Source: a virus
Strand: one strand, 5' to 3'
IMG/VR virus record: IMGVR_UViG_3300017917_001937
Location: 1-48,037 of that record
DNA length: 48,037 nucleotides
In this document: one piece after another, positions 8,107 to 14,436 of the stretch
How positions within the stretch are numbered: the stretch's first letter is position 1
Layout of the letters: every line of letters begins with the position of its first letter
Made by a program: the position numbers and the translations under genes
The notes under the pieces: generated by a model
The model's database searches: none
Told to the model about the DNA's origin: nothing
Seen by the model: the letters and a program-made list of their open reading frames with translations, nothing else

Positions 8107-9189
8107 ATGTCAGCCCGAGTATCGCGGCCACTGATTGATGTTGTTAACGACGCTCGTCGTGACATCAAAGCGGCCCTTAATCTTTCAGACCAGCAATTTG
8201 ATTCAATGATGCAACAAATTAGAGCTAGAATGACGGCTCAAAATTTGAACTTTGCACGAGGTATGCATTTTGAGTCCGTAGATAATGTGTGGTTGGACTA
8301 CGAAGTTCAGCGAAATGTTATTATCAAACATTTAATTGACATTATTAAGAAGTTTGATATTCGTATTATTGAACCTGCTGCTACAGCTAATTTTATTGGC
8401 CGTGCCCTTAAAAAAGAACCGTGGCGCAAAGACAAGTTGTTTGCCTATAATGGCCAACATCGTTGCATTCTGTTGTGCTTGCTAGGATACGACAAGGTGC
8501 CAGTTATTATTAACGATACAGAAGATCTTGCTTTTCCTTCTGTGGCATTTATTATTAATAATCATAGCGGCATTAAAAAAGTTGGTAAACCCGACTTGCA
8601 CCAGAATTGGTTGTATCAGCATAAGTTGGAGTTATATACACAAGAGACTGAATTGGCCCGCAATGTGCAAGATGCTTTTGATAGCGCCAATGTTCGGCTA
8701 ATTGAAGCTAGCAAAGCCAAAAACACTAGTGATTATTGGTTTAGTCATTTTGACTACGCTTATAAGTCTGCCAGCATTGATAAATCTGGCAATACCACTC
8801 GGCAAATTCTAGACGCAATTACAATTGCATGGCCGGCTGATCAAGAAATTGATCAAGGTGTTTTTATTGGACTTTACTATATGAACACTATTGTTAAAAG
8901 TCTGAATAAACGAATGCCAAAAAATTGGATGCAAGATGTAACAGAAACATGTGCTGTTAGTTTTTCATCTAGTCACGATTGTCATGCAGCCGCTAAACGC
9001 CAATGGGAATATTTTGTTGGTAGTGCATGGTCTGCTCCGCAAGGCATGTTTAAATTTATGCGCGAAGTGTACATGCTTAATGGCGGCAAAATAGCAATAC
9101 CTAGCGAAAATCTAGATATTGGTGTACTAGCTAAAACATGGTGCGAGCCCAATCTTGTCCCGCAAGCATATGTAGAATTAAGAGCATAA
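8107..9189 (+). CDS. ParB/Srx-like fold protein
   Basis: 360 residues. AYNGQHRCILLCLLGYDKVPVII (residues 113-136) matches the ParB-like nuclease/sulfiredoxin pattern (DGQHRxxAxxxLGxxxVPVxV), where this loop binds nucleotide. The rest is helical and unrecognised, with several cysteines. Proteins of this superfamily act as CTP-dependent DNA-binding proteins, nucleases or modification regulators. It is the first gene after a strong early promoter, so expression early in infection is likely. The specific role is unknown. Confidence 0.72.
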   Translation: MSARVSRPLIDVVNDARRDIKAALNLSDQQFDSMMQQIRARMTAQNLNFARGMHFESVDNVWLDYEVQRNVIIKHLIDIIKKFDIRIIEPAATANFIGRALKKEPWRKDKLFAYNGQHRCILLCLLGYDKVPVIINDTEDLAFPSVAFIINNHSGIKKVGKPDLHQNWLYQHKLELYTQETELARNVQDAFDSANVRLIEASKAKNTSDYWFSHFDYAYKSASIDKSGNTTRQILDAITIAWPADQEIDQGVFIGLYYMNTIVKSLNKRMPKNWMQDVTETCAVSFSSSHDCHAAAKRQWEYFVGSAWSAPQGMFKFMREVYMLNGGKIAIPSENLDIGVLAKTWCEPNLVPQAYVELRA

Positions 9190-9190
9190 T

Positions 9191-9757
9191 ATGAAAAAAT
9201 CTGATTTTCAAAAACTTGTTGAATCTTACGATCCGGTAGAATACAACAAAGTCAAACGAGATCAGAGAGCCTACGAACAAACCACGGCTTTTATTAGCCG
9301 TGGTTTGAAGTTAAGCCTTTGGTTTTATCGCAGATTAAATGAAGCTAATCAAACTGCTCGTTTAGTACGCGATGTAATTGACTTTTTGCTTCGCCGCGCT
9401 CATGGATATAATATTGCTGGCAACATACAGGCACATTATAGAGAGCAAGGTGTTGATAAAAATGATTGTGACTTTGAACACGTGATTCCCCAAGCTATTA
9501 TTAGAAACATGCTTATTCAAGGGAAGTTAACAATTGAGCAAGCAATGAATCCGCCTACTTGTTTGATTAGTAAAGCCAATCATATTGCTCTTAAAAAAGC
9601 AGGACTAGCCAGTAAAACTCCTGATGTTTACTATTTTTTTGATAGATACATACAAGTTTTTACAGCTACATTTGAAACTTACAACGGACAACCAATTATT
9701 GATTTACATGGATGGACGTTGGAAAAACATTATCAATATTTTGGAATTAATGTATGA
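9191..9757 (+). CDS. HNH-endonuclease-like protein
   Basis: 188 residues, basic. NDCDFEHVIPQAII (residues 91-104) looks like the first strand of an HNH nuclease (EHxxP), followed by NPPTCLISKANHIALKKAG, where the Asn and His would complete the beta-beta-alpha metal site. It starts two bases after the ParB-like stop, with no clear Shine-Dalgarno, so coupled translation is likely. A 12-bp perfect inverted repeat sits in its coding region at 9278-9307. Could be a nuclease used against host DNA or a former homing enzyme. Confidence 0.6.
   Translation: MKKSDFQKLVESYDPVEYNKVKRDQRAYEQTTAFISRGLKLSLWFYRRLNEANQTARLVRDVIDFLLRRAHGYNIAGNIQAHYREQGVDKNDCDFEHVIPQAIIRNMLIQGKLTIEQAMNPPTCLISKANHIALKKAGLASKTPDVYYFFDRYIQVFTATFETYNGQPIIDLHGWTLEKHYQYFGINV
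9278..9307 (+). repeat. 12-bp perfect inverted repeat inside coding sequence
   Basis: CAAACCACGGCT at 9278-9289 is perfectly complementary to 9296-9307, with a 6-base loop. It lies within the HNH-like gene. It may be an RNA hairpin or a protein-binding dyad. Confidence 0.85.
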
Positions 9758-10230
9758 AATATTTTGCCTACGGAATGAATACAAACCTAGACGAAATGAG
9801 TCGTCGATGCCCGAATGCAGTTAGTCTAGGCGCAGCTTGGATCAATGATTACGAATTTGTGTTTCGTACTCATGCAGATATTGCTCAATCACCTGGTGGT
9901 ATTTGTTACGGTGTGCTCTGGGATATATCCAAGAAAGACCTAACTGCTCTTGACGCGCTCGAAGGATATCCATATTACTATACTCGATTTCGTGTGCGAG
10001 TCAATACCGGCGACAGCTTTGTATATGCATTAACTTATCAAATGAATGACCAAAGTTATTTACAAGAGCCGGGCACTGGATATCTAAATATGGTCACAGA
10101 AGGTTATGTCCAAAATGGCGTACCTAGGGATCAAATTGATAGGGCTATAAATATGGTATGCTCTTCATCGATCGAGACGAAAACGGAATATCTCACTACA
10201 TGGTCACGAACGACGCAGGACTTTGTCTGA
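9754..10230 (+). CDS. gamma-glutamylcyclotransferase-like (AIG2/GGCT fold) protein
   Basis: 158 residues. It begins KYFAYGMNTN, matching the YFAYGSN substrate-binding start of GGCT-fold proteins, and later has LTALDALEGYPYYYTR, matching the LDxxEGxPxxY pattern, where the Glu is the usual catalytic residue. Enzymes of this fold release 5-oxoproline from gamma-glutamyl amines or peptides. Phage copies may trim amine-modified molecules or modified bases. The ATG overlaps the upstream stop by 4 bases. Confidence 0.8.
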   Translation: MKYFAYGMNTNLDEMSRRCPNAVSLGAAWINDYEFVFRTHADIAQSPGGICYGVLWDISKKDLTALDALEGYPYYYTRFRVRVNTGDSFVYALTYQMNDQSYLQEPGTGYLNMVTEGYVQNGVPRDQIDRAINMVCSSSIETKTEYLTTWSRTTQDFV

Positions 10231-10376
10231 TTCGCACCACTAATAGAAAAATCGCTGATTATGTAAATTACTACAGTTATGGTGCTCCATTGAGCGCACA
10301 AATTGCGGTTGGTGGAGATCATGGACATCCAGAGCTTGGTATAATTTGGCGACATCCTCGAAAAGTTAGCAAATAA
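10158..10376 (+). CDS. small hypothetical protein, overlapping start
   Basis: 72 residues, starting in another frame inside the end of the GGCT-like gene (73-base overlap). It fills the otherwise empty stretch before the next promoter. The sequence looks like a compact alpha/beta protein (MLFIDRDENGISHYMV, then YSYGAPLSAQIAVGGDHGH). No family recognised. The start is uncertain because no strong ribosome site is seen. Confidence 0.5.
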   Translation: MLFIDRDENGISHYMVTNDAGLCLIRTTNRKIADYVNYYSYGAPLSAQIAVGGDHGHPELGIIWRHPRKVSK

Positions 10377-10383
10377 ACAACAG

Positions 10384-10436
10384 TTGACCACAATAGCGCA
10401 TTTTGCTATAATATTGGTATAGTAACTAACAAGGAG
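10384..10436 (+). promoter_or_regulatory. early promoter module, copy 1
   Basis: TTGACC at 10384-10389, 17-base spacer, TATAAT at 10407-10412, then a leader with TTGGTATAGTAACTAACA ending in AAGGAG at 10431-10436. The -10 to Shine-Dalgarno block recurs at 10655, 13493 and 13895. Confidence 0.9.
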
Positions 10437-10442
10437 TCGGCG

Positions 10443-10625
10443 ATGGGTCAATTTGGAACGGGTGCAACAGTTACTAAAATCGCAACTCTTTACCGCGTAG
10501 AGTACCAAAATCAAATTGTTGCTGAATTTGCAATTAAAGATTTAGCCGTCATGTTTGCACTTGATCGTACCAAACTAGAAACCAGTTTGCAAACAAGCAA
10601 CATTTTCCTCCTTAAAGCGGCCTAA
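10443..10625 (+). CDS. small hypothetical protein
   Basis: 60 residues with its own promoter module and AAGGAG six bases upstream of the ATG. Sequence features: a beta-like first half (ATLYRVEYQNQIVAEF) and a helical second half (LAVMFALDRTKLETSL). No family recognised. Its position as a monocistronic early gene suggests a host-takeover peptide, by inference only. Confidence 0.72.
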   Translation: MGQFGTGATVTKIATLYRVEYQNQIVAEFAIKDLAVMFALDRTKLETSLQTSNIFLLKAA

Positions 10626-10631
10626 AAACGG

Positions 10632-10684
10632 TTGTCCAAAAACATCCATTTCTATATAATATTGGTATAGTAACTAATAAGGAG
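10632..10684 (+). promoter_or_regulatory. early promoter module, copy 2
   Basis: TTGTCC at 10632-10637, 17-base spacer, TATAAT at 10655-10660, then the shared leader TTGGTATAGTAACTAATAAG with GGAG at 10681-10684. Confidence 0.87.
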
Positions 10685-10692
10685 CGTACCAA

Positions 10693-11019
10693 ATGAGCAA
10701 ATTCGTCAAAGACCAGTTTTCGTATAACGGCGGCTATCTGATGTACGGCCAGTACCCAGAGCGTCCGAAGTTTGTTGCTCGTTTTAAGTATCGCGGTGGC
10801 GACAAGGCAGGCTTTATGAGCTTCCTGATCAAGAACTTCTCCCCGGAAGAATACTTTGCTCGCCTGGATGCAAAAGAAACGCCGGTGGCTATCCTGGAAT
10901 CCAAAGGCTACGTTAGCGCCACTGTTAAGAAGATTCTGAAGGAAGCAGGCTTTGCTCCGACTATCGAAGGCAAGCGTCGTTTCCTGGATCAGCGAATCGC
11001 AGAATACACTTCCGCTTAA
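10693..11019 (+). CDS. small basic hypothetical protein, probably strongly expressed
   Basis: 108 residues, rich in Lys and Arg, no membrane segment. Preceded by promoter module copy 2 and a good GGAG. Codon choice differs from most of the window: CTG, ATC, AAG, GGC and CGT dominate, as in highly expressed proteobacterial genes. Visible pattern: SYNGGYLMYGQY, VARFKYRGGDKAGF, FAPTIEGKRRFLDQR. No family recognised. Basic charge would suit nucleic-acid binding, but this is not shown. Confidence 0.75.
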   Translation: MSKFVKDQFSYNGGYLMYGQYPERPKFVARFKYRGGDKAGFMSFLIKNFSPEEYFARLDAKETPVAILESKGYVSATVKKILKEAGFAPTIEGKRRFLDQRIAEYTSA

Positions 11020-11032
11020 CAAGGAGAACACA

Positions 11033-11179
11033 ATGAACATTCAATGCAAAAGTGTAGTTGGTGGCTGGCAAACCTGTGTAGTGGAAACTGGCTACCTGTT
11101 TGGTCCGGTGTTTAATTCGATTAACGATCTGTGGGCATGGCAGCGTGGCAATCTGTATACAGTGGGGGTGGCAGCATGA
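11033..11179 (+). CDS. 48-residue hypothetical protein
   Basis: ATG 11033 follows AAGGAG at 11021-11026, so this start is preferred over an earlier in-frame ATG inside the previous gene. The short product begins MNIQCKSVVGGWQTCVVETG and is rich in Trp and Gly. The stop overlaps the next ATG (ATGA). Function unknown. Confidence 0.62.
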   Translation: MNIQCKSVVGGWQTCVVETGYLFGPVFNSINDLWAWQRGNLYTVGVAA

Positions 11180-11352
11180 ACAAACGAATTCAAGAACTTG
11201 CCGAACAGGCTGGACTATTTGATGTTGTGATTGAATCAATGGGCATTGATGAAGAAATGCAAAAGTTCGCCGAGTTAATTGTGCGTGAATGTATGAATCG
11301 ATGCTTTACTGAAGATGGTGAGCGTATTCGCAAGCATTTTGGAGTTGAATAA
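11176..11352 (+). CDS. small paralogue family member 1 (RIxELAEQAG...HFGVE)
   Basis: 58 residues in three blocks: MNKRIQELAEQAG at the start, MQKFAELIVRECM in the middle and IRKHFGVE at the end. The same blocks recur in genes at 11730, 12226 and 12699. The middle block is a predicted amphipathic helix. The family is common in phages in my recollection, but has no assigned function. The ATG overlaps the upstream stop. Confidence 0.75.
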   Translation: MNKRIQELAEQAGLFDVVIESMGIDEEMQKFAELIVRECMNRCFTEDGERIRKHFGVE

Positions 11353-11354
11353 AA

Positions 11355-11561
11355 ATGACCGACCAAGAATTAATTGACACCCTACGTAAGGCCAGTGAAA
11401 GCCAAGATAACATAGCACTCAAGATGCTATTGATTATGGCTGCAGAGCGCATTGGAAACCTTAACGAAAAAAACACACAAACAAGTTGGCAAATCAATCC
11501 CGACCGTTCAGGCGGACAGTTTACCGAAGATGAAATTAACAATCACGGAAGGTGGATATAA
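11355..11561 (+). CDS. small hypothetical protein
   Basis: 68 residues, starting two bases after the previous stop region and ending in a TAATG overlap with the next gene. N-terminal half is helical (MTDQELIDTLRKASESQDNI), with a polar C-terminus ending in GRWI. No family recognised. Part of the small-gene operon. Confidence 0.65.
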   Translation: MTDQELIDTLRKASESQDNIALKMLLIMAAERIGNLNEKNTQTSWQINPDRSGGQFTEDEINNHGRWI

Positions 11562-11737
11562 TGAAGGTTAAAGATTTACTAAAACTGCTTGAAGGTGTAG
11601 ACCCAGAATCGGTTGTGTTTATTCGTGACAACGGTTCTATTCTTCCAACTGGCAACTTCAACGAGCATAGTGACTACAATTACGAAAGCGAAAACGAATT
11701 TTACATACTTGTGTCAGAGGAGTGGGACAATGAATGA
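11561..11737 (+). CDS. small acidic hypothetical protein
   Basis: 58 residues from the ATG at 11561, which shares its A with the upstream TAA and has a GGAAGGTGG purine block upstream. It begins MKVKDLLKLLEGVDPESVVF, then has beta-like strands and an acidic tail (SEEWDNE). The layout recalls small phage proteins of the type KVKDLIxxLxxxDPdxxV, of unknown role. It overlaps the next gene by 8 bases. Confidence 0.66.
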   Translation: MKVKDLLKLLEGVDPESVVFIRDNGSILPTGNFNEHSDYNYESENEFYILVSEEWDNE

Positions 11738-11990
11738 ACGAATTCGAGAACTTGCTAAAGAGGCTGGTGTATTAGCCGATTATGGTGAAGATATTAAAGA
11801 GGGCCGATATCAAATCGGTGGCAGTCTTAAAGGTATGGAAAAGTTCGCCGAGTTGATTGTGAGAGAATGCATGTCAATTATCAAACAAGGAGAAGGGCTG
11901 GGTGAAGAAGATGATTTTGATAAAGGATTTCAAGCAGGAATAGCAATGGCATATAATCGTGTCCGGACACAAATGGGAGTTGAATCGTGA
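11730..11990 (+). CDS. small paralogue family member 2
   Basis: 86 residues. The start at ATG 11730 gives MNERIRELAKEAG, aligned with member 1. An insert follows, then MEKFAELIVRECM, a second insert (GFQAGIAMAYNRV) and a C-terminal MGVES in place of HFGVE. The DNA encoding the middle block is also close to member 1, indicating duplication. Overlaps its neighbours by 8 and 4 bases. Confidence 0.72.
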   Translation: MNERIRELAKEAGVLADYGEDIKEGRYQIGGSLKGMEKFAELIVRECMSIIKQGEGLGEEDDFDKGFQAGIAMAYNRVRTQMGVES

Positions 11991-12229
11991 CTAACACAAT
12001 CTTGTTCAAACGAAATAAAAATGGACTCACCATTGATCCATTGATGGACAAAATCCGTACAGCCGCAAGAGCAGAAGGTTGGTCAAGAATGGTGGGATTC
12101 AAAGATTGGGCAAAGGAAACATACAATGCCACGCTACGAGCCGGAATGTATGATGATTGGACCAGCATCTCATTCAAAACAGAACAGGATATGAATAGAT
12201 TCAAAGAACATTTCGGAGTCGAACAATGA
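11987..12229 (+). CDS. small hypothetical protein with HFGVE-type tail
   Basis: 80 residues from GTG 11987 (GTGA overlap). It is basic and aromatic (WSRMVGFKDWAKETYN) and ends FKEHFGVEQ, sharing only the tail with the paralogue family. This could be a fusion made by recombination at the tail, or a diverged member. Function unknown. Confidence 0.65.
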   Translation: MTNTILFKRNKNGLTIDPLMDKIRTAARAEGWSRMVGFKDWAKETYNATLRAGMYDDWTSISFKTEQDMNRFKEHFGVEQ

Positions 12230-12471
12230 ACTATATTACGCCAGAGCAAATCAAAGAGTATGTGAGCAAGAACCCAACGGGTATTGCTGGTAACAGTAAA
12301 GAACTTTCGGAGATGGTGAATCATTTCGCCAAGTTGATCGTGGAAGAATGTATCCTAAAAGCACATGGTGCAAGGATTCGTGGCGAATCAATGAATGACC
12401 TAATTGAACGAATTAGATCGGATTTTGGTGTTGATGAGCACGAGTGGTTTGACGAAGATCCGCCTTGCTAA
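12226..12471 (+). CDS. small paralogue family member 3
   Basis: 81 residues. It keeps the middle block as MVNHFAKLIVEECI and the tail as IRSDFGVDEHEW, while the N-terminus is different (MNYITPEQIKEYVSKN). Overlaps the upstream gene by 4 bases. Function unknown. Confidence 0.68.
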   Translation: MNYITPEQIKEYVSKNPTGIAGNSKELSEMVNHFAKLIVEECILKAHGARIRGESMNDLIERIRSDFGVDEHEWFDEDPPC

Positions 12472-12485
12472 CAAGGAATTGAATC

Positions 12486-12695
12486 GTGAAGATAGAAGTT
12501 GAAGAAGTTATTCCTCGTTCGACTCAACGGTATCCCTATACACATAGGGTAAGACTTTCTGGCGATGCTTTGGATAAGATTTCTAAGATTTCTGCTTGGT
12601 TAGATGAAAACAAAATCCCCCACACTCAGTGTGGTTGGGGAGTATATTACCTACGCAAAGACGCACTTGAGTGGCTAATGCTACGATGGAGTTGA
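12486..12695 (+). CDS. small hypothetical protein
   Basis: 69 residues from GTG 12486, with AAGGAA upstream (ACAAGGAATTGAATCGTG). It looks like a compact alpha/beta protein ending in YYLRKDALEWLMLRWS. No family recognised. Starting at GTG is shared with the gene at 11987. Confidence 0.6.
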   Translation: MKIEVEEVIPRSTQRYPYTHRVRLSGDALDKISKISAWLDENKIPHTQCGWGVYYLRKDALEWLMLRWS

Positions 12696-12698
12696 AGA

Positions 12699-12959
12699 AT
12701 GAATCAGAACATTCATCGCATAAATGATATTATTAAACAAGTTCCAGACCTAAGATATGATGCCAGCACTGGTTGGTTTGAGACTGATAGACGGGCATTA
12801 TACGATTTTGCCGTGTTGGTTGTGAAAGAATGTGCCAATAAATTACGCGAAACCGATTACGAATTGGTATTTGCTGAAGATGGTATGTGTGATCCTAGTA
12901 TTTCAGACGCGATGCTTGTTGCTGCAAGTGACATCGAAGAACATTTTGGAGTTGAGTAA
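12699..12959 (+). CDS. small paralogue family member 4
   Basis: 86 residues. Contains FAVLVVKECANKL, corresponding to the FAELIVRECM block, and ends IEEHFGVE. The N-terminus (MNQNIHRINDIIKQVPDLRY) is different. The bases encoding the HFGVE tail and stop are duplicated in tandem directly after this gene. Confidence 0.7.
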   Translation: MNQNIHRINDIIKQVPDLRYDASTGWFETDRRALYDFAVLVVKECANKLRETDYELVFAEDGMCDPSISDAMLVAASDIEEHFGVE

Positions 12960-12976
12960 CATTTTGGAGTTGAGTA
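12941..12976 (+). repeat. tandem 18-bp duplication of the gene tail
   Basis: ACATTTTGGAGTTGAGTA occurs at 12941-12958 and again at 12959-12976. Reading on in frame gives HFGVE-stop twice. It may be the scar of a deletion between paralogues or a slippage event. Confidence 0.93.
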
Positions 12977-12998
12977 ATATCAACAATTAATGTATAAT
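12970..12998 (+). promoter_or_regulatory. sigma70-type promoter whose -35 lies in the duplicated tail
   Basis: TTGAGT at 12970-12975, 17-base spacer, TATAAT at 12993-12998. The -35 is supplied by the second copy of the 18-bp repeat. The transcript would start near 13005, so it would serve the gene at 13158 and perhaps an internal start of the 54-residue ORF. Confidence 0.6.
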
Positions 12999-13161
12999 GA
13001 AAGTGTACCTAGCATACGAATGCTATTACGATGGGTGCAATGTGTGGCACCATGCGGTGCGAGCGTTTGATGATGAAGTTAAGGCGCTAGTTTGGAAAGA
13101 AGAATTTGCATCCGAAGATCCCAACGAGTGGCGCGAATATAAAGAAATGGAACTAGAATGA
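12997..13161 (+). CDS. 54-residue hypothetical protein
   Basis: ATG 12997 to TGA 13161; shorter than usual gene-calling cut-offs. The protein starts MKVYLAYECYYDG, contains HHAVRAFDDEVKALVW and ends in an acidic YKEMELE. It looks like a small alpha/beta protein of the type found in phage accessory regions. The stop overlaps the next ATG (ATGA), which supports translation. The ATG lies inside the -10 box of the local promoter, so it needs an upstream transcript. Confidence 0.6.
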   Translation: MKVYLAYECYYDGCNVWHHAVRAFDDEVKALVWKEEFASEDPNEWREYKEMELE

Positions 13162-13424
13162 AAAAACAAACCGTAACAATGACACCCGAAGGCGGTAATT
13201 GGTGGCGAATGCGTTTCGCGCATTGGGGTATTCTTGCCGTGTTATTCCTACCAATTTTTGTGCTACTATGCGTCCTACTCCTTAATCCGTTGTGGTTCCG
13301 CGACGATTTGCTGATTTGGTTTGAAAACAAAGTCAATGCCTTTAGCGTCTGGCGCAACCGCTTGCTGTATCGCATTTATCTGGGCATGGATCCCGAAGTG
13401 TGGCATGCACTAAAAGACAATTAA
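13158..13424 (+). CDS. small single-span membrane protein
   Basis: 88 residues. A polar N-terminus with Trp and Arg precedes one strong hydrophobic segment at about residues 24-43 (WGILAVLFLPIFVLLCVLLL). A basic, aromatic C-terminal tail follows. No lipobox. It overlaps the 54-residue ORF by 4 bases. Likely sits in the host inner membrane; role unknown. Confidence 0.68.
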   Translation: MKKQTVTMTPEGGNWWRMRFAHWGILAVLFLPIFVLLCVLLLNPLWFRDDLLIWFENKVNAFSVWRNRLLYRIYLGMDPEVWHALKDN

Positions 13425-13435
13425 CAAATTGTTAA
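13421..13435 (+). other. 15-bp dyad (possible operator) upstream of promoter
   Basis: TTAACAA, one central base, TTGTTAA: a perfect 7-bp inverted repeat covering the stop of the membrane-protein gene. A second weak hairpin (TGTTGC/GCAACA) lies at 13440-13458. Either could be an operator; no protein is implied. Confidence 0.4.
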
Positions 13436-13469
13436 CTTGTGTTGCAATTTTAGCAACAAAATCTTTTGG

Positions 13470-13523
13470 TTGCTAGTAAAGGACCATTTTGCTATAATAT
13501 TGGTATAGTGAATAACAAGGAGC
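13470..13523 (+). promoter_or_regulatory. early promoter module, copy 3
   Basis: TTGCTA at 13470-13475, 17-base spacer, TATAAT at 13493-13498, then the shared leader TTGGTATAGTGAATAACAAG and GGAG ending near 13522. Confidence 0.87.
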
Positions 13524-13528
13524 AGTAA

Positions 13529-13615
13529 ATGACAGTTCTAAGTGCTATTGCTTTTATTGTAATCCTGCTCACAATGCGGGCTTATTTCAAAGGTTGGAAC
13601 TGGGAAGAAGTTTAA
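13529..13615 (+). CDS. 28-residue membrane microprotein
   Basis: ATG 13529 follows promoter module copy 3 and AAGGAG at a good distance. The product is MTVLSAIAFIVILLTMRAYF followed by a short KGWNWEEV tail: one hydrophobic helix and a charged end. Its TAA overlaps the next gene's AAGGAG, so the two form an operon. Too short for normal ORF calls, but the promoter and ribosome site strongly support it. Role unknown; small membrane toxins, holin partners or host membrane protein modulators look like this. Confidence 0.68.
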   Translation: MTVLSAIAFIVILLTMRAYFKGWNWEEV

Positions 13616-13625
13616 GGAGCTCAAA

Positions 13626-13865
13626 ATGATACTTGCAGCTGAACTTAACAAATACACAACACTTGACCGTTACGAACTTGCTCAGGTTCTTGCCCGCAGC
13701 GGGTACACAGGAGAAAGTTTTAAATCTGTTAACTTTATAGGCCTTACCAACAGCGGAGACTTTTGCTATAGTGTTAAGTATTTTAACGAATCGGGCGAAG
13801 GTGAAGCAACCGGCAAAGTATATGTTAGCAAAAGTGCAACAGGAGACATGGTAGCAGACTATTAA
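13626..13865 (+). CDS. small hypothetical protein
   Basis: 79 residues, with AAGGAG seven bases upstream. N-terminal helix (LDRYELAQVLARSGY), then beta-like strands (FCYSVKYFNESGEGEATGKV). Acidic to neutral, no cysteine cluster. Second gene of the module-3 transcript. Function unknown. Confidence 0.7.
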   Translation: MILAAELNKYTTLDRYELAQVLARSGYTGESFKSVNFIGLTNSGDFCYSVKYFNESGEGEATGKVYVSKSATGDMVADY

Positions 13866-13871
13866 AAACGG

Positions 13872-13924
13872 TAGACCATAATTCACCATTTTGCTATAAT
13901 ATTGGTATAGTAACTAATAAGGAG
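13872..13924 (+). promoter_or_regulatory. early promoter module, copy 4
   Basis: A weak -35 (TAGACC at 13872-13877), 17-base spacer, TATAAT at 13895-13900, then the shared leader TTGGTATAGTAACTAATAAG and GGAGC. Confidence 0.82.
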
Positions 13925-13932
13925 CGCAACAA

Positions 13933-14361
13933 ATGGCCTATATGTCTCAGGAACACAAAGCGAAGCTGGCACCTACTATCAAAGCAATTTGCAAAAAATA
14001 TAATGTCAAAGCCAGCCTAGCAGTTCGCAATCACAGCACCCTGGTGCTCAATATCAAGCAGGGTGACATTGACTTTATCGAAAACTTTATCCAAGGTGAC
14101 AGCGATAAGTCATATGCCAAACGCATGTCTGACGAGCAGATTGCTTACCTTCGTAAGAATCAGAGTCTGGATGTTAATCCGTACTGGTACCACGAACACT
14201 TTACTGGTCGTGCTAAAGACTTTCTAGCTGAGGTAATCCCGGCAATGTACGGTCCGGATTACTTTGACGAGTCGGATATCCAAACTGATTACTTCCACTG
14301 CTCGCATTATATTGATGTTAACATTGGCAAATGGAACCAGCCGTATGCCCTGGTCAAGTAA
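13933..14361 (+). CDS. conserved phage hypothetical protein (MAYMSQEHK family)
   Basis: 142 residues starting MAYMSQEHKAKLAPTIKAIC, then KYNVKASLAVRNHSTLVLNI. The pattern belongs to a widespread family in phages and plasmids with a predicted alpha/beta domain, here followed by an aromatic, His-rich C-terminus (YWYHEHFTGRAKDF, FHCSHYIDVN). Its codon use is biased towards CTG, ATC and CGT. It has its own promoter module. No biochemical role known to me. Confidence 0.8.
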   Translation: MAYMSQEHKAKLAPTIKAICKKYNVKASLAVRNHSTLVLNIKQGDIDFIENFIQGDSDKSYAKRMSDEQIAYLRKNQSLDVNPYWYHEHFTGRAKDFLAEVIPAMYGPDYFDESDIQTDYFHCSHYIDVNIGKWNQPYALVK

Positions 14362-14364
14362 TCA

Positions 14365-14393
14365 TTGACCATAAATGAGCAATATTGTATAAT
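14365..14393 (+). promoter_or_regulatory. sigma70-type promoter for the AAA ATPase
   Basis: TTGACC at 14365-14370, 17-base spacer, TATAAT at 14388-14393. The leader differs from the four-copy module; it is AT-rich and about 38 bases long, ending in AATAAGGAGC. Confidence 0.87.
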
Positions 14394-14436
14394 ATTAAAA
14401 ATAACAAAAATATTTCAAACTTAATAAGGAGCTATA

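Noticed and set aside
13440-13458. TGTTGC/GCAACA hairpin as a terminator
   Set aside because: The stem is only 6 bp and AT-flanked, without a clean T run; it is only mentioned with the nearby dyad.
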